A stretch of 64,000 nt of DNA. Source: DATJPR01 sp963843525 (GTDB lineage: Bacteria; Bacteroidota; Ignavibacteria; UBA10030; UBA6906). The translations under genes were made by a program, and so were the position numbers. This document shows, in pieces, positions 8,954 to 18,039 of the stretch (its first letter is position 1; the number at the start of each line of letters is the position of its first letter). A model generated the notes under the pieces. It made no database searches. It worked only from the letters and a program-made list of their open reading frames with translations, and was not told the origin of the DNA. The DNA lies in contig CAWJKM010000007.1 in NCBI GenBank assembly GCA_963843525.1, forward strand, positions 372,001-436,000, in the 5' to 3' direction.

Positions 8954-10012
8954 ATGAGCAAGCGCAAGGTGTACATAGGAACGGACAGTGGTGCAACGTC
9001 ATCCAAGACCGGTGGTGTGTGGGACGATGGAACCACGATTTCAACCAAACTGGCTCAGGAGTCGACAAATGCCCAGGCAGGGACGGCAGCGGTCATCCAC
9101 GGGTGGATAGAAGGCATCAATGAATTTCTGAAACGGAACGACCTGAACTGGGAGCAGGTGGACGGTGTGGGCTTGGCCATACCAGGACCGTACCGGCGAT
9201 ATGGTGTGTTGGGTCGGGCCGCCAACCTTCCTGCCAGTTTCGAAGGGTGGGAATTCCACGCGGAGTACAGCAGTGCTTTGGCTGAACGTGCAGGCCGTCC
9301 GATTCCGCTGATTGTGGGGAACGATGGGAACTATGGCGGTGTGGCGGAAGCACAGCATGCCCGAGGGTCAAGCACTGGGGCGGCGATCCTGCTCGCGCCA
9401 GGCTCCGGGCTAGGCACGGCGTATGTTGATTCGCGAGGCCTGCCGCTGGACGGCGATACGCTGAACGGCATGGAAGGCGGTCACATGCCCGCGCCCCTCC
9501 ATCTTCTGGATACGAAGCCGTATCCGTGCGGATGCGGGCGCACATGGGGTTGTGTGGAAGTCTATACGACCATTTCCGGTCTCCCGTACCTGCTCGAGGA
9601 GCGATTAGCAAAGTATCCGGAGCATCCTCTCGCGAAGTCACCGCTGAGCCCGAAGGAAAAAGCGTTGAGCCTGCGGGGTCTGGCCCAGAAGGGCGATCCG
9701 CTCGCGGTGGAGATCTTCGATTTCCAGGCGAAGGTGATTGGTTTGCACGCCGCCACCCTCACGATGGCGCTCGATGCGGAGTTTGTCGTCATCGGCGGCG
9801 GGTTGATGGACCCGGAGTCGACCACGGAAGAGTTTCGCGCCCGATATCTACGGATTGTGCGCGAGACCATGGAGCCGCAGTTGTGGCCGGCCCAGAGGGG
9901 TCGTGTGAAGGTGGTCCCTGCAGCCCTCGGTGACCTGTCGCAAGCCATCGGCGCCGCCCTGATGGCACTCTACCAGAGCAGGATGTCAGCGGCATCCGAG
10001 TCGTCGCCCTGA
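8954..10012 (+). CDS. ROK-family sugar kinase (glucokinase-like)
   Basis: 352 residues, ATP-dependent sugar kinase fold. The phosphate-1 loop is at the N-terminus (GTDSGATSSKTGG), the catalytic region is IVGNDGNYGG, and the ROK zinc motif is at residues 192-202 (CGCGRTWGCVE) after EGGH. The adenosine/hinge region is VVIGGGLM. Length is slightly above the usual ~300-320. Family members phosphorylate glucose, N-acetyl sugars or mannose; the substrate cannot be read from the sequence. The start has AGGA 7 bases upstream. The next gene follows after a short gap, so the two may be co-transcribed. Confidence 0.85.
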   Translation: MSKRKVYIGTDSGATSSKTGGVWDDGTTISTKLAQESTNAQAGTAAVIHGWIEGINEFLKRNDLNWEQVDGVGLAIPGPYRRYGVLGRAANLPASFEGWEFHAEYSSALAERAGRPIPLIVGNDGNYGGVAEAQHARGSSTGAAILLAPGSGLGTAYVDSRGLPLDGDTLNGMEGGHMPAPLHLLDTKPYPCGCGRTWGCVEVYTTISGLPYLLEERLAKYPEHPLAKSPLSPKEKALSLRGLAQKGDPLAVEIFDFQAKVIGLHAATLTMALDAEFVVIGGGLMDPESTTEEFRARYLRIVRETMEPQLWPAQRGRVKVVPAALGDLSQAIGAALMALYQSRMSAASESSP

Positions 10013-10075
10013 ACCGCGGAGGACATGCACGGGCATACGCCAGGCTCTTCCTCACTCACAACCCCGACAACTCCC

Positions 10076-12040
10076 ATGAACCCCCGCAGCGCAACCACGT
10101 TCTCCGTGGCCGCCGTCATCGTGGCGGTGTTCCTCTCTGCTCTGAAACCATCGATTGCGCAGACCGTCAAGCAGATGTCACCACCCGTCGATTCATCCTC
10201 ACTGGTGCATCTCCTGGATTCTCTCATCGTCCCGGGATTGGAGAAATATCACATCCCCGGCATGGTCGTCGCCATCGTCCGTGACAGTGAGATCGTTCTG
10301 GCGAAAGGGTATGGCTACGCCGATGTCGACCGAAAGATCCCTTTCGATCCGGACAGCACCGTCATACGGATTGCTTCGGTCTCGAAGCTCTTTACCGCGA
10401 CGGCAGTGCTGCAGCTCGTCGATCGGGGGATGCTCGACATGCATCAGGACATCAACACCTATCTTACCCGGTTCAAAGTCGAGAACTGGCCCGGAATGCC
10501 GATCACGCTTCAACATCTTCTGACCCATACGGCCGGGTTTGATGACCGGTCCATCGGGAAGTCAGGCTGGACACAAGAAAGCCAGATCCCGTTGGGGGAT
10601 TATCTCGCAACGCGCCTTCCGCCAAGAATCTGTCCGCCGGGCGAAGTGTATACCTATTCGAACTTCTCCAACGCGTTGGCCGGCTTCGTGGTGGAGGAAG
10701 TCACTCATGAGGACTATGCGACGCATGTCCGCCATAACATTCTCGAACCCCTCGGAATGAAAAGGAGCGACTATCGGCTGCGCCCGGATCTTCAGCCGCT
10801 ATTGGCGCAGTGCTACTCTCACGCCGGAAAGGGCTTTCTTCACACCCCGTTTGACTTCATCAATGACTATCCCGGCGGTCAGATGCTCTCGACCGGCAGG
10901 GACATGGCGAAGTTCATGATCGCCCATCTGCAACTCGGGCGATATGCTGGAGTGAGAATACTGAGCGACGGTGGCGCAACAGCCATGCACTCTGTGCAAT
11001 TCACGCACCACAGAGAATTGGAACATGCCGTCGGATACAGTTTCGGAATCCTCCCCGCCAGGGGACAAACGGCACTCGCGCATGACGGAGGCTATACCGG
11101 AGTCGGCAGCAGGCTCGTGCTCGTCACCGAAAGCCGAATCGGTATTTTCATGGCGTGTAACATCATGGATGGTGCGCTGATCAATGAGGTGACGCGCACG
11201 CTCCTTGATCGGATAATTCCCGCTCCCCCACAGGATACGACAAAATACCCGCTGACCACGCTTCCGCAGCATGACGGAAACGTCGCAGATTTTGAAGGCA
11301 CGTATCGATTCTCACGGTATGTGCACAGTTCATTCGAGAAAGCGGGTGTCCTGATCGGCATGACCGGCACGGAAATGACCATCGGGCGGAACGAGGAGGG
11401 GATGATTTTGATGGACACATTCTATGGCAAGCCGCGCCGGATGGTTCAGATCCAGCCCTGCGTGTTCCAGTCCATCGACGACCGGTACATGTGCGCGTTC
11501 CGTCGAGACGCGTCCGGGAGGATCTCGCACTTGTTCACTGATGGCACGACAGCCTTCGAGAAGATCTCCTGGTATGAGACGACGACGTTCCAGCGCACCC
11601 TGGTTGGCGTTTGTCTGCTCGCGTTTGTCTTTGTGTCCATCGCGCTCCCGATCATCCAGAAGATCAGGAAGACACGAAAACCTTCGGGACTGCAAGTCGA
11701 TCCTGTCCGCTGGTTCTCGCAGATGACGGCTTCCACGTTCCTTGTCTATTTTCTGGGAGCAGGAATCGTGATGGGATTTATTGTTCCGCAGGAAGAACTG
11801 ACGGTCGGATTTGCTCATGGGATAGACTGGACGATGTATCTCATCCAAAGTATTGCGCTTCTGGGGATCTTGTTCGTGGCGGGACTGCTTGCGGTATTGT
11901 TCTGGCGGTTTGTGATGAGACCTGGTGCGAAGGCGGGGGAACGATCGCGGTCAGGGGGGCGGGGCGTCGTGACTGCTGTGGTCGGGGTGGCGTTTGTCTG
12001 GTTCCTCTGGTACTGGAACCTGGTCGGATATCAGTTCTAA
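10076..12040 (+). CDS. Serine hydrolase, beta-lactamase/class C fold, membrane-anchored
   Basis: About 654 residues. The catalytic motifs of the class C beta-lactamase/DD-peptidase fold are present: SVSK (Ser101, Lys104 from this start), YSN (in VYTYSNFSNALAGF) and HDGG in ALAHDGGYTGVGSRL. The N-terminus from the ATG at 10076 is a signal peptide (MNPRSATTFSVAAVIVAVFL). An earlier in-frame ATG at 10025 has GGAGG only 2 bases away, so the start is not certain. After the ~350-residue catalytic domain comes a beta-rich domain, then three or four C-terminal membrane helices, so the enzyme faces the periplasm. Family members are esterases, peptidases or amidases; the substrate is unknown. It follows the ROK kinase closely. 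Confidence 0.84.
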   Translation: MNPRSATTFSVAAVIVAVFLSALKPSIAQTVKQMSPPVDSSSLVHLLDSLIVPGLEKYHIPGMVVAIVRDSEIVLAKGYGYADVDRKIPFDPDSTVIRIASVSKLFTATAVLQLVDRGMLDMHQDINTYLTRFKVENWPGMPITLQHLLTHTAGFDDRSIGKSGWTQESQIPLGDYLATRLPPRICPPGEVYTYSNFSNALAGFVVEEVTHEDYATHVRHNILEPLGMKRSDYRLRPDLQPLLAQCYSHAGKGFLHTPFDFINDYPGGQMLSTGRDMAKFMIAHLQLGRYAGVRILSDGGATAMHSVQFTHHRELEHAVGYSFGILPARGQTALAHDGGYTGVGSRLVLVTESRIGIFMACNIMDGALINEVTRTLLDRIIPAPPQDTTKYPLTTLPQHDGNVADFEGTYRFSRYVHSSFEKAGVLIGMTGTEMTIGRNEEGMILMDTFYGKPRRMVQIQPCVFQSIDDRYMCAFRRDASGRISHLFTDGTTAFEKISWYETTTFQRTLVGVCLLAFVFVSIALPIIQKIRKTRKPSGLQVDPVRWFSQMTASTFLVYFLGAGIVMGFIVPQEELTVGFAHGIDWTMYLIQSIALLGILFVAGLLAVLFWRFVMRPGAKAGERSRSGGRGVVTAVVGVAFVWFLWYWNLVGYQF

Positions 12041-12105
12041 GAAGCAGGGGTCAGGGTTCAGGGGTTTTGTCAATGTCTTTTGCCTTGCCGGTTCCACTGA
12101 CGCCT

Positions 12106-12123
12106 CTGCCTGCCGGCAGGCAG
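12106..12123. repeat. 18-bp perfect palindrome
   Basis: CTGCCTGCCGGCAGGCAG is fully self-complementary and lies in the 169-bp gap between the serine hydrolase gene and katG. Similar GC palindromes are dispersed in many environmental genomes. Only one copy was noticed here. Confidence 0.55.
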
Positions 12124-12209
12124 GTGAATCCTCACCCCTGGAAAGGCAGTGAACTACTCCTATGCGTAGTGGTGTTGTATAACAATCCACAAGGAAAGGA
12201 GTAAATACT

Positions 12210-14390
12210 ATGAATGAGGATCGCAAGTGCCCCGTAACGGCCGGCAAAGGCACGTCGAACCAGGATTGGTGGCCAAACCAGTTGCCGCTCGATATTCTGC
12301 ACCAGCATTCCTCCAAGTCCAATCCAATGGGCGAGGATTTCAATTACGCTCAAGAGTTTAAGAGTCTCAATCTTGCGGCCGTGAAAAAGGACCTTCTGGC
12401 GCTGATGACCGACTCGCAACCCTGGTGGCCGGCGGACTTCGGACACTACGGACCACTGTTCATTCGCATGGCATGGCACAGCGCCGGCACGTATCGCACC
12501 GGCGACGGCCGCGGCGGCGGCGGGCACGGTAACCAACGCTTTGCTCCCCTCAACAGCTGGCCAGACAATGTCAACCTCGACAAAGCACGACGGCTCCTTT
12601 GGCCGATCAAGCAGAAGTATGGCCGGAAAATTTCATGGGCCGACCTGATGATCCTCGCCGGCAACGTCGCCTTGGAATCTATGGGATTCAAGACTTTCGG
12701 GTTCGGTGGCGGGCGTGAAGACATCTGGGAACCGGAACAAGACGTCTACTGGGGCTCTGAAGACAAGTGGCTGGCTGACAAGCGCTACTCCGGCGACCGG
12801 GATCTCGAAAATCCGCTCGCTGCCGTGCAGATGGGTCTGATTTATGTCAATCCGGAAGGGCCGAACGGCAATCCGGATCCGATCGCGGCAGCACGGGATA
12901 TCCGCGAGACGTTCGCTCGCATGGCGATGAACGACGAAGAGACGGTTGCGCTTATTGCGGGCGGCCACACGTTCGGCAAAACCCACGGTGCCGGAGATGT
13001 GAAACAGGTGGGGCCTGAGCCCGAAGCTGCCGGTATCGAGGAACAGGGCCTCGGCTGGAAGAGTAGCTTCGGCACGGGCAAAGGTGGTGACACGATTTCC
13101 AGCGGCTTGGAGGTCACCTGGACCCCCACGCCGACGAAGTGGAGCGACAACTTCTTCAGGGTCCTGTTTGGCTTTGAATGGGAACTGACGAAGAGCCCGG
13201 CCGGTGCCCAGCAGTGGAAGCCAAAGGGTGACACTGGTACCGGCACCGTGCCGGCTGCACACGACCCCTCAAAGCATATTGCTCCTTCCATGCTGACTAC
13301 GGATCTTTCCCTGCGGTTTGACCCCGCCTATGAGAAAATTTCGCGGCGGTTCATGGAGCACCCGGATCAGTTCGCGGACGCATTCGCCCGCGCCTGGTTC
13401 AAACTGACGCACCGGGACATGGGCCCTCGCGCAAGGTATCTCGGCCCGGAGGTCCCTGCGGAGGAGCTCATCTGGCAAGACCCCGTTCCTGCTGTCAACC
13501 ACAAACTGATTGATGGACAGGACATTGCCTCCCTCAAGGTAAAGGTACTGGCTTCAGGCTTGTCTGTGTCGGAACTGGTTTCAACAGCCTGGGCGTCGGC
13601 GTCCACGTTCCGCGGTTCCGACAAGCGCGGCGGTGCGAACGGTGCCCGCATTCGTCTGGCACCGCAGAAGGATTGGGAAGTCAATCAGCCTGTCCGGCTG
13701 GCGAAGGTCCTCAAGACCCTGGAGGGCATCCAGAGCGCATTCAACAGCGCTCAGTCCGGCGGGAAGAAAGTCTCCCTCGCTGACCTGATCGTCCTCGCCG
13801 GTTGCGCAGGGGTCGAGCAAGCGGCAAAGAATGCCGGCCAGAAGGTGACGGTTCCCTTCACGCCGGGACGCATGGACGCCTCGCAAGCGCAGACCGATGT
13901 GGAGTCGTTCTCCGTTCTCGAACCTGTCGCGGATGGTTTCCGCAACTACCTCAAGACCAAATTCTCGGTTTCGGCCGAGGAGCTGCTGGTCGATCGGGCG
14001 CAGTTGCTGACGCTCACCGCCCCGGAGATGACGGTTCTTGTGGGTGGCATGCGTGTCCTGAATACCAACTTCGGACAGACCCGGCACGGCGTCTTCACGA
14101 AGCGGCCGGAGGCGCTGACCAACGACTTCTTCGTGAACCTGCTCGACTCGAGCACGACGTGGAAAGCGGTATCGGACGCCCGGGATGTCTACGAAGGGCG
14201 TGATGGCAAAACGGGTGCACTGAAGTGGACCGCCACGCGTGTGGATCTGATCTTCGGATCCAACTCCCGGCTTCGAGCCCTGGCGGAAGTCTACGGATGT
14301 GTGGACTCTCAGGAGAAGTTCCTGCACGACTTTGTCGCGGTGTGGAACAAGGTCATGAACCTTGATCGTTTCGACCTCGCCAGATCGTAG
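12210..14390 (+). CDS. katG: Catalase-peroxidase KatG
   Basis: 726 residues, the normal length for this two-domain haem enzyme, which destroys hydrogen peroxide. The distal haem side is RMAWH (Arg86, Trp89, His90) in the stretch ending SAGTYRTGDGRGG, and the proximal ligand is His253 in GGHTFGKTHG. The C-terminal half is the inactive duplicated domain (LIVLAGCAGVEQAA). GGAG stands 8 bases before the ATG. There is no signal peptide, so it is cytosolic. It is transcribed alone; a small inverted repeat ACTAC-N8-GTAGT (12153-12170) lies upstream, but I cannot link it to a known oxidative-stress regulator. Identification is secure. Confidence 0.97.
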   Translation: MNEDRKCPVTAGKGTSNQDWWPNQLPLDILHQHSSKSNPMGEDFNYAQEFKSLNLAAVKKDLLALMTDSQPWWPADFGHYGPLFIRMAWHSAGTYRTGDGRGGGGHGNQRFAPLNSWPDNVNLDKARRLLWPIKQKYGRKISWADLMILAGNVALESMGFKTFGFGGGREDIWEPEQDVYWGSEDKWLADKRYSGDRDLENPLAAVQMGLIYVNPEGPNGNPDPIAAARDIRETFARMAMNDEETVALIAGGHTFGKTHGAGDVKQVGPEPEAAGIEEQGLGWKSSFGTGKGGDTISSGLEVTWTPTPTKWSDNFFRVLFGFEWELTKSPAGAQQWKPKGDTGTGTVPAAHDPSKHIAPSMLTTDLSLRFDPAYEKISRRFMEHPDQFADAFARAWFKLTHRDMGPRARYLGPEVPAEELIWQDPVPAVNHKLIDGQDIASLKVKVLASGLSVSELVSTAWASASTFRGSDKRGGANGARIRLAPQKDWEVNQPVRLAKVLKTLEGIQSAFNSAQSGGKKVSLADLIVLAGCAGVEQAAKNAGQKVTVPFTPGRMDASQAQTDVESFSVLEPVADGFRNYLKTKFSVSAEELLVDRAQLLTLTAPEMTVLVGGMRVLNTNFGQTRHGVFTKRPEALTNDFFVNLLDSSTTWKAVSDARDVYEGRDGKTGALKWTATRVDLIFGSNSRLRALAEVYGCVDSQEKFLHDFVAVWNKVMNLDRFDLARS

Positions 14391-14510
14391 CAGAGACGTC
14401 CTCGAGAGCTCCTGGCAGGTCGTCGACCACTTGTGATCATAACTCGTTCGAGTAGTGTCCAGCCCTCAGGAATAATTTCTGAGACAGGACTGGTGGAGCC
14501 AAACACTATG

Positions 14511-14558
14511 AGGAGTCAGCCTTCCAGGATTGGAGGTCGCTGACTCCTCTTTGTTTCT
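14511..14558 (+). terminator. Intrinsic terminator after katG
   Basis: A perfect 10-bp stem AGGAGTCAGC / GCTGACTCCT (14511-14520 and 14539-14548) with an 18-base loop is followed by CTTTGTTTCT. It lies between convergent katG and the esterase gene. Confidence 0.6.
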
Positions 14559-14660
14559 ACATCTTCCCGCGCCGTTCGGACTGTCCCTTTTCCCCCAGCC
14601 TTTTGCTGATCTCGCCGGTCTTCACAATACTCTGAAATCGGGTCAACTTCAACGACTGCG

Positions 14661-15575
14661 CTACTGCCCCTGCGGAAGTATCCCTTGCCCCCGGAGAAAA
14701 TCCTTGATTGCCGTGAAGCAGCGGACGTAGTCGGCATGGCTGAACCCGCCGTGATTACCCCCTGGGATGGTAATCAGCGTGTTCTCGACGCCGGCGGCAT
14801 CGAGCGCGTGCTTCAGTCGGACCGCCTGTTGATAGGGGACGAGCTGGTCGTGGTCGCCGTGGATGGTGAGCACGGGCGGAGAAGTCTTCCTCACGTAGGT
14901 CAGAGGTGAAACCTGTTTTGCCACGCCTTCCCTGTCGGGAACTGTGCCCAACCAGGAGACCGCGTAATCCTGTCGATTGGGACCGGCAAGGAGTTCGTTC
15001 ACATCGGTAATGCCGAACCAGTTGATAATCGCAGCGACGTGCAGGCCCGGAATGCTCTCTTCCCACTCCTTCGAGGCGTCGAATCCGTCGCCGGGCTCGA
15101 GCAAGCCCGTCATGAGGGCAAGGTGTCCGCCAGCAGATCCTCCTGTGACGATAACGCGGCTTGTGTCAAAGTGATACGTTGCCGCATTCCGGAAGACCCA
15201 CTCCAGCGCGAGCCGGCAGTCCTCGACCGCGGCGGGGGCGAAAGCGACCCGAGCAAGGCGGTATTCCACATTCACGACGGAGAACCCCATTGCCATGAAC
15301 GGCAGGCACTCGAGAGTCCTGTCTTCTTTGGTACCCGCCACCCATCCGCCCCCATGAATCACAATCGCCACCGGCGACATCTGGCCGGGACGCACGTAGG
15401 CGTCGAGCTTGCACTGGTAGTTGCTCGCTGTAGAGTAGACGATATTCGGCACCACACGGTAGTCGAATTCGTAGTGGATCGCCGCTTCGAGTTCGGGGGA
15501 AATGCCGCTCTGAGCATGCGCGATCGAGAATGCGATCGCGAGCACTCCGGCGATAGCGATAAGGATGCGGTGCAT
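14661..15575 (-). CDS. Secreted alpha/beta-hydrolase (carboxylesterase, BD-FAE/HSL-like)
   Basis: 304 residues with signal peptide MHRILIAIAGVLAIAFSIAHAQ. The oxyanion-hole motif is HGGGW (VIHGGGWVAGTKED), the nucleophile elbow is GGSAGG (in VIVTGGSAGGHLALMTG), the acid is in HGDHDQLVP and the catalytic His is in GGNHGGFSH. This order and spacing match the prokaryotic esterase/lipase group that includes deacylases acting on decorated plant polysaccharides. The export signal fits a role in de-esterifying external substrates, possibly linked to the carbohydrate genes that follow, but the true substrate is unknown. It is convergent to katG and stands alone. Confidence 0.86.
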   Translation of the reverse strand: MHRILIAIAGVLAIAFSIAHAQSGISPELEAAIHYEFDYRVVPNIVYSTASNYQCKLDAYVRPGQMSPVAIVIHGGGWVAGTKEDRTLECLPFMAMGFSVVNVEYRLARVAFAPAAVEDCRLALEWVFRNAATYHFDTSRVIVTGGSAGGHLALMTGLLEPGDGFDASKEWEESIPGLHVAAIINWFGITDVNELLAGPNRQDYAVSWLGTVPDREGVAKQVSPLTYVRKTSPPVLTIHGDHDQLVPYQQAVRLKHALDAAGVENTLITIPGGNHGGFSHADYVRCFTAIKDFLRGQGILPQGQ

Positions 15576-16289
15576 GGGACCTCCAAACAGGTTGTTGAAA
15601 AAAAAGTGAAGTCGTCAATCAGACAATGTGTCGCGGGAAGAATTCGGTCGATCGGACAGATTCTTGGACCACGTTTCGTGGAGCAGGTCCTCGGTGAGCC
15701 TCCATCCGATCCTCAAGGATGGTATAGTGGCGCGGCTGCCCTTCCATGTGCAGCCTATCACTACATTCCGATTTGCGAGAAAAACCTCCGGTCGGATGAT
15801 AACACTCTTCGTTCAGAACCCTTGCGTGATGCCGCGCGCGCGATTTCTGTAGCTTCAGATCTTAATGTTTTTTGCCATGACATTCCACTGATTCCCCCGG
15901 TGTCCCGATTTCTCCGCCCCGTCAAGACTGCAGATTCCTCGATGACAAAGCCTTGACAACGGAGCATGCAATCGGTAGATTCCACAGGCACGCAACCGAA
16001 GAACTTGCTTGGACACAGATGGAGCATTTCGGGTGGCGGTTTTCCATGCTCATCGCTACTGAAGCCCCTTCATCTGATGACTGACAGGCCTTCCGTGTGA
16101 GCAGGACGGGAAGTGAGGTCAAGCTGGCATTGTTCGTCGTGCTCATCAATCGTGCCTCTCTGGTTGCATGCATCCGACTACAATATCAGCCATGAGCAAC
16201 GCCTTCCCGGCTGCCCGTTCATGATTCCCGCACAAGCTCATTGAAGTTGAGCGCAGGACTCGTTGGTAACTCCGAGCGAGGAACAAATA
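15576..16289. other. Long intergenic region
   Basis: No credible gene is seen between the divergent esterase and PIG-L genes. Short open frames here lack family features. A sigma-70-like promoter candidate is listed at 15953-15981. Confidence 0.45.
15953..15981 (+). promoter_or_regulatory. Candidate sigma-70-type promoter
   Basis: TTGACA (15953-15958), a 17-base spacer and TAGATT (15976-15981). It points toward the PIG-L gene but lies about 310 bases before its start, so a long leader would be implied. Confidence 0.35.
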
Positions 16290-17459
16290 ATGACCGGCCC
16301 CATCTTTCGCATCGCCCGCTCCCTTGTTCTCTGGGGAATTCTCTTCCAATCAATCGCCGTTGCGCAATCTGCCTCGAGTCCGTTGCCCGACGGACGGTTC
16401 AAAGCCGACATCCTCGTCATTGTAGCGCACCCTGATGACGAGTCGATTATCGCGGGCTACCTTGCCCGCGCTGCACTCGATGAACATCGGCACATTGCTG
16501 TAGTGTTCACCACGCGCGGCGATGCAGGGCAAAATCTCGTCGGGTATGAGCAGGCCCACACCCTGGCGGAGATCCGCGAGATGGAAGCGCGACAGGGACT
16601 TGCATGCATTGGAATTCATGACGCGTGGTTTCTTCGCGCACCGGACACCCCGTCGCCCGATGTTCCCGACGTATTGCGTTCGCTCGAAACATGGAACCAT
16701 GGAAACGTTCTGGGGGAGATCGTGCGATATATCAGGTTGACGCGGCCCGAAGTAGTCATCACCATGCTACCGGTTGTCGTGGTGGGAGAGAACCACGAAG
16801 ATCATCAGGCCTCCGGCGTCGTCGCCACGGAAGCGTTCGACCTCGCGGGTGATCCTACATGGTTTCCCGAACAGGTGGCTGCGCCGGAAGACCGACTATG
16901 GTACTCCAACCTGATGGAAGGACTCCACCCCTGGCAGCCGAAGAAGCTGTACTATTTCACCGACGCGTCGCACTTCGATTTCATGCGAAGCAAAGGTCCG
17001 GAGTATTCGATGACGGAGATTTCGACGTCGCAGCAAGTTTCATATGCGCGCCTGGCCGCGAAAGAAATATCATTTCACCAGACTCAATACGACGGTGATC
17101 CGGCGAAAGCGCTCGCGACAGGAGACCTGAACTTGTTCGAACAGCCGTTGACATTCATACTTGGCAAGTCGTTGGTCGCGGGAGCAACCACCGGCGACCT
17201 CTTCCAGGGGGTTGCCGAAGGACGAATAGCCTTTCGGCCGGCACGAGGGCTTCAACCACTGACGGCAAGTCAAGGGAGGATTGGGGACTACTGGACTGAA
17301 CTTGGCGGGGGGTGGGCATTCTACAGTCGATTCTGGCCCGCACACAATCTTGATTCTCTCCAGCACCTGCTGGCGCCGGAAATCGGGGTCGGTGGCGGAC
17401 AGAACTTCCCGCTTCCTCTGGTCCTGCACAATGAAACTGACCAACCTGTAGACGTTTAA
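16290..17459 (+). CDS. Secreted PIG-L (LmbE-like) deacetylase, C-terminus cut by frameshift
   Basis: Starts at the ATG at 16290 (AGGA upstream; signal peptide MTGPIFRIARSLVLWGILF). The deacetylase core carries the zinc/catalytic motif AHPDDE at residues 46-51 and ENHEDHQASG further on, as in PIG-L/LmbE enzymes that remove N-acetyl groups from amino sugars. The reading frame stops at TAA 17457-17459, inside LVLHNETDQPVDV. In the +1 frame the text continues smoothly as NLRLQLPSGWSVD up to 17697, a NEW3-like beta domain. One extra T in GACGTTTAAT (17455-17457) explains the break. The intact protein would have about 468 residues. A sequencing or assembly error and a real mutation are both possible. 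Confidence 0.85.
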   Translation: MTGPIFRIARSLVLWGILFQSIAVAQSASSPLPDGRFKADILVIVAHPDDESIIAGYLARAALDEHRHIAVVFTTRGDAGQNLVGYEQAHTLAEIREMEARQGLACIGIHDAWFLRAPDTPSPDVPDVLRSLETWNHGNVLGEIVRYIRLTRPEVVITMLPVVVVGENHEDHQASGVVATEAFDLAGDPTWFPEQVAAPEDRLWYSNLMEGLHPWQPKKLYYFTDASHFDFMRSKGPEYSMTEISTSQQVSYARLAAKEISFHQTQYDGDPAKALATGDLNLFEQPLTFILGKSLVAGATTGDLFQGVAEGRIAFRPARGLQPLTASQGRIGDYWTELGGGWAFYSRFWPAHNLDSLQHLLAPEIGVGGGQNFPLPLVLHNETDQPVDV

Positions 17460-17697
17460 TCTCCGTTTACAGTTGCCTTCTGGGTGGTCGGTCGACAGCA
17501 ACTCTTCACAATACGCTCATCATGCCATTCCTCAGAACAATTTCGTCGTCGGGGCTCAGGATGAGTTTCCCCTGCGCATCCGACTCATCGCTCCGCAGGT
17601 ACGCAAGTCCCGGTGGGATGAACTCCTGTGCATATCCAACGTGAACGGAATGCCTGCCGGATCGGCCACGCTCAAGGTGTATGTTGAGGCTCGATAG
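17458..17697 (+). pseudogene. Displaced C-terminal NEW3-like domain of the PIG-L protein
   Basis: About 80 residues (NLRLQLPSGWSVD ... GSATLKVYVEAR) in the +1 frame relative to the upstream gene, with no good start of its own. The beta-sandwich pattern (LPSGW, FPLRIRLIAP, LKVYVEAR) resembles the NPCBM-associated NEW3 domain found at the end of carbohydrate-active enzymes. It is best read as the rest of the 16290 gene. Confidence 0.65.
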
Positions 17698-18039
17698 GGA
17701 AGGGAGCGGCCCTGTATTGTGGTCAGTTTGTTGTGCCATGCACCCATGAGAGAAGATGGCAAAACCATTTGAACGGGATTGCGATTCCTTAGTGAACTCG
17801 TGAGGAACAATACTGTCAGGATGCTTTGTACATGAAATGTCGGGCGCCTCTTACTCCTGAAAGTATTCAGATATCCAGGGCCTTTGATTAAGCCACCGCT
17901 TCTGCCATTGTTCCCATCGCTGTCCAGGTAAGCGACAACGCAGCCGCCGCAATCGCACAACGCGCATTTCAGTCCTATCCTGGTTAAGAGTTGGGTGTCC
18001 TGGTCTAGAACACCTCCCAAGAGCGTTAGTCCTTCATTC
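17698..18039. other. Convergent intergenic region
   Basis: Between the PIG-L remnant and the end of the minus-strand GH5 gene. I see no gene, repeat or clear terminator. Confidence 0.45.

Noticed and set aside
15039..15956. 305-codon plus frame over the esterase gene
   Set aside because: Most of it is the mirror of the esterase, which has all catalytic motifs.
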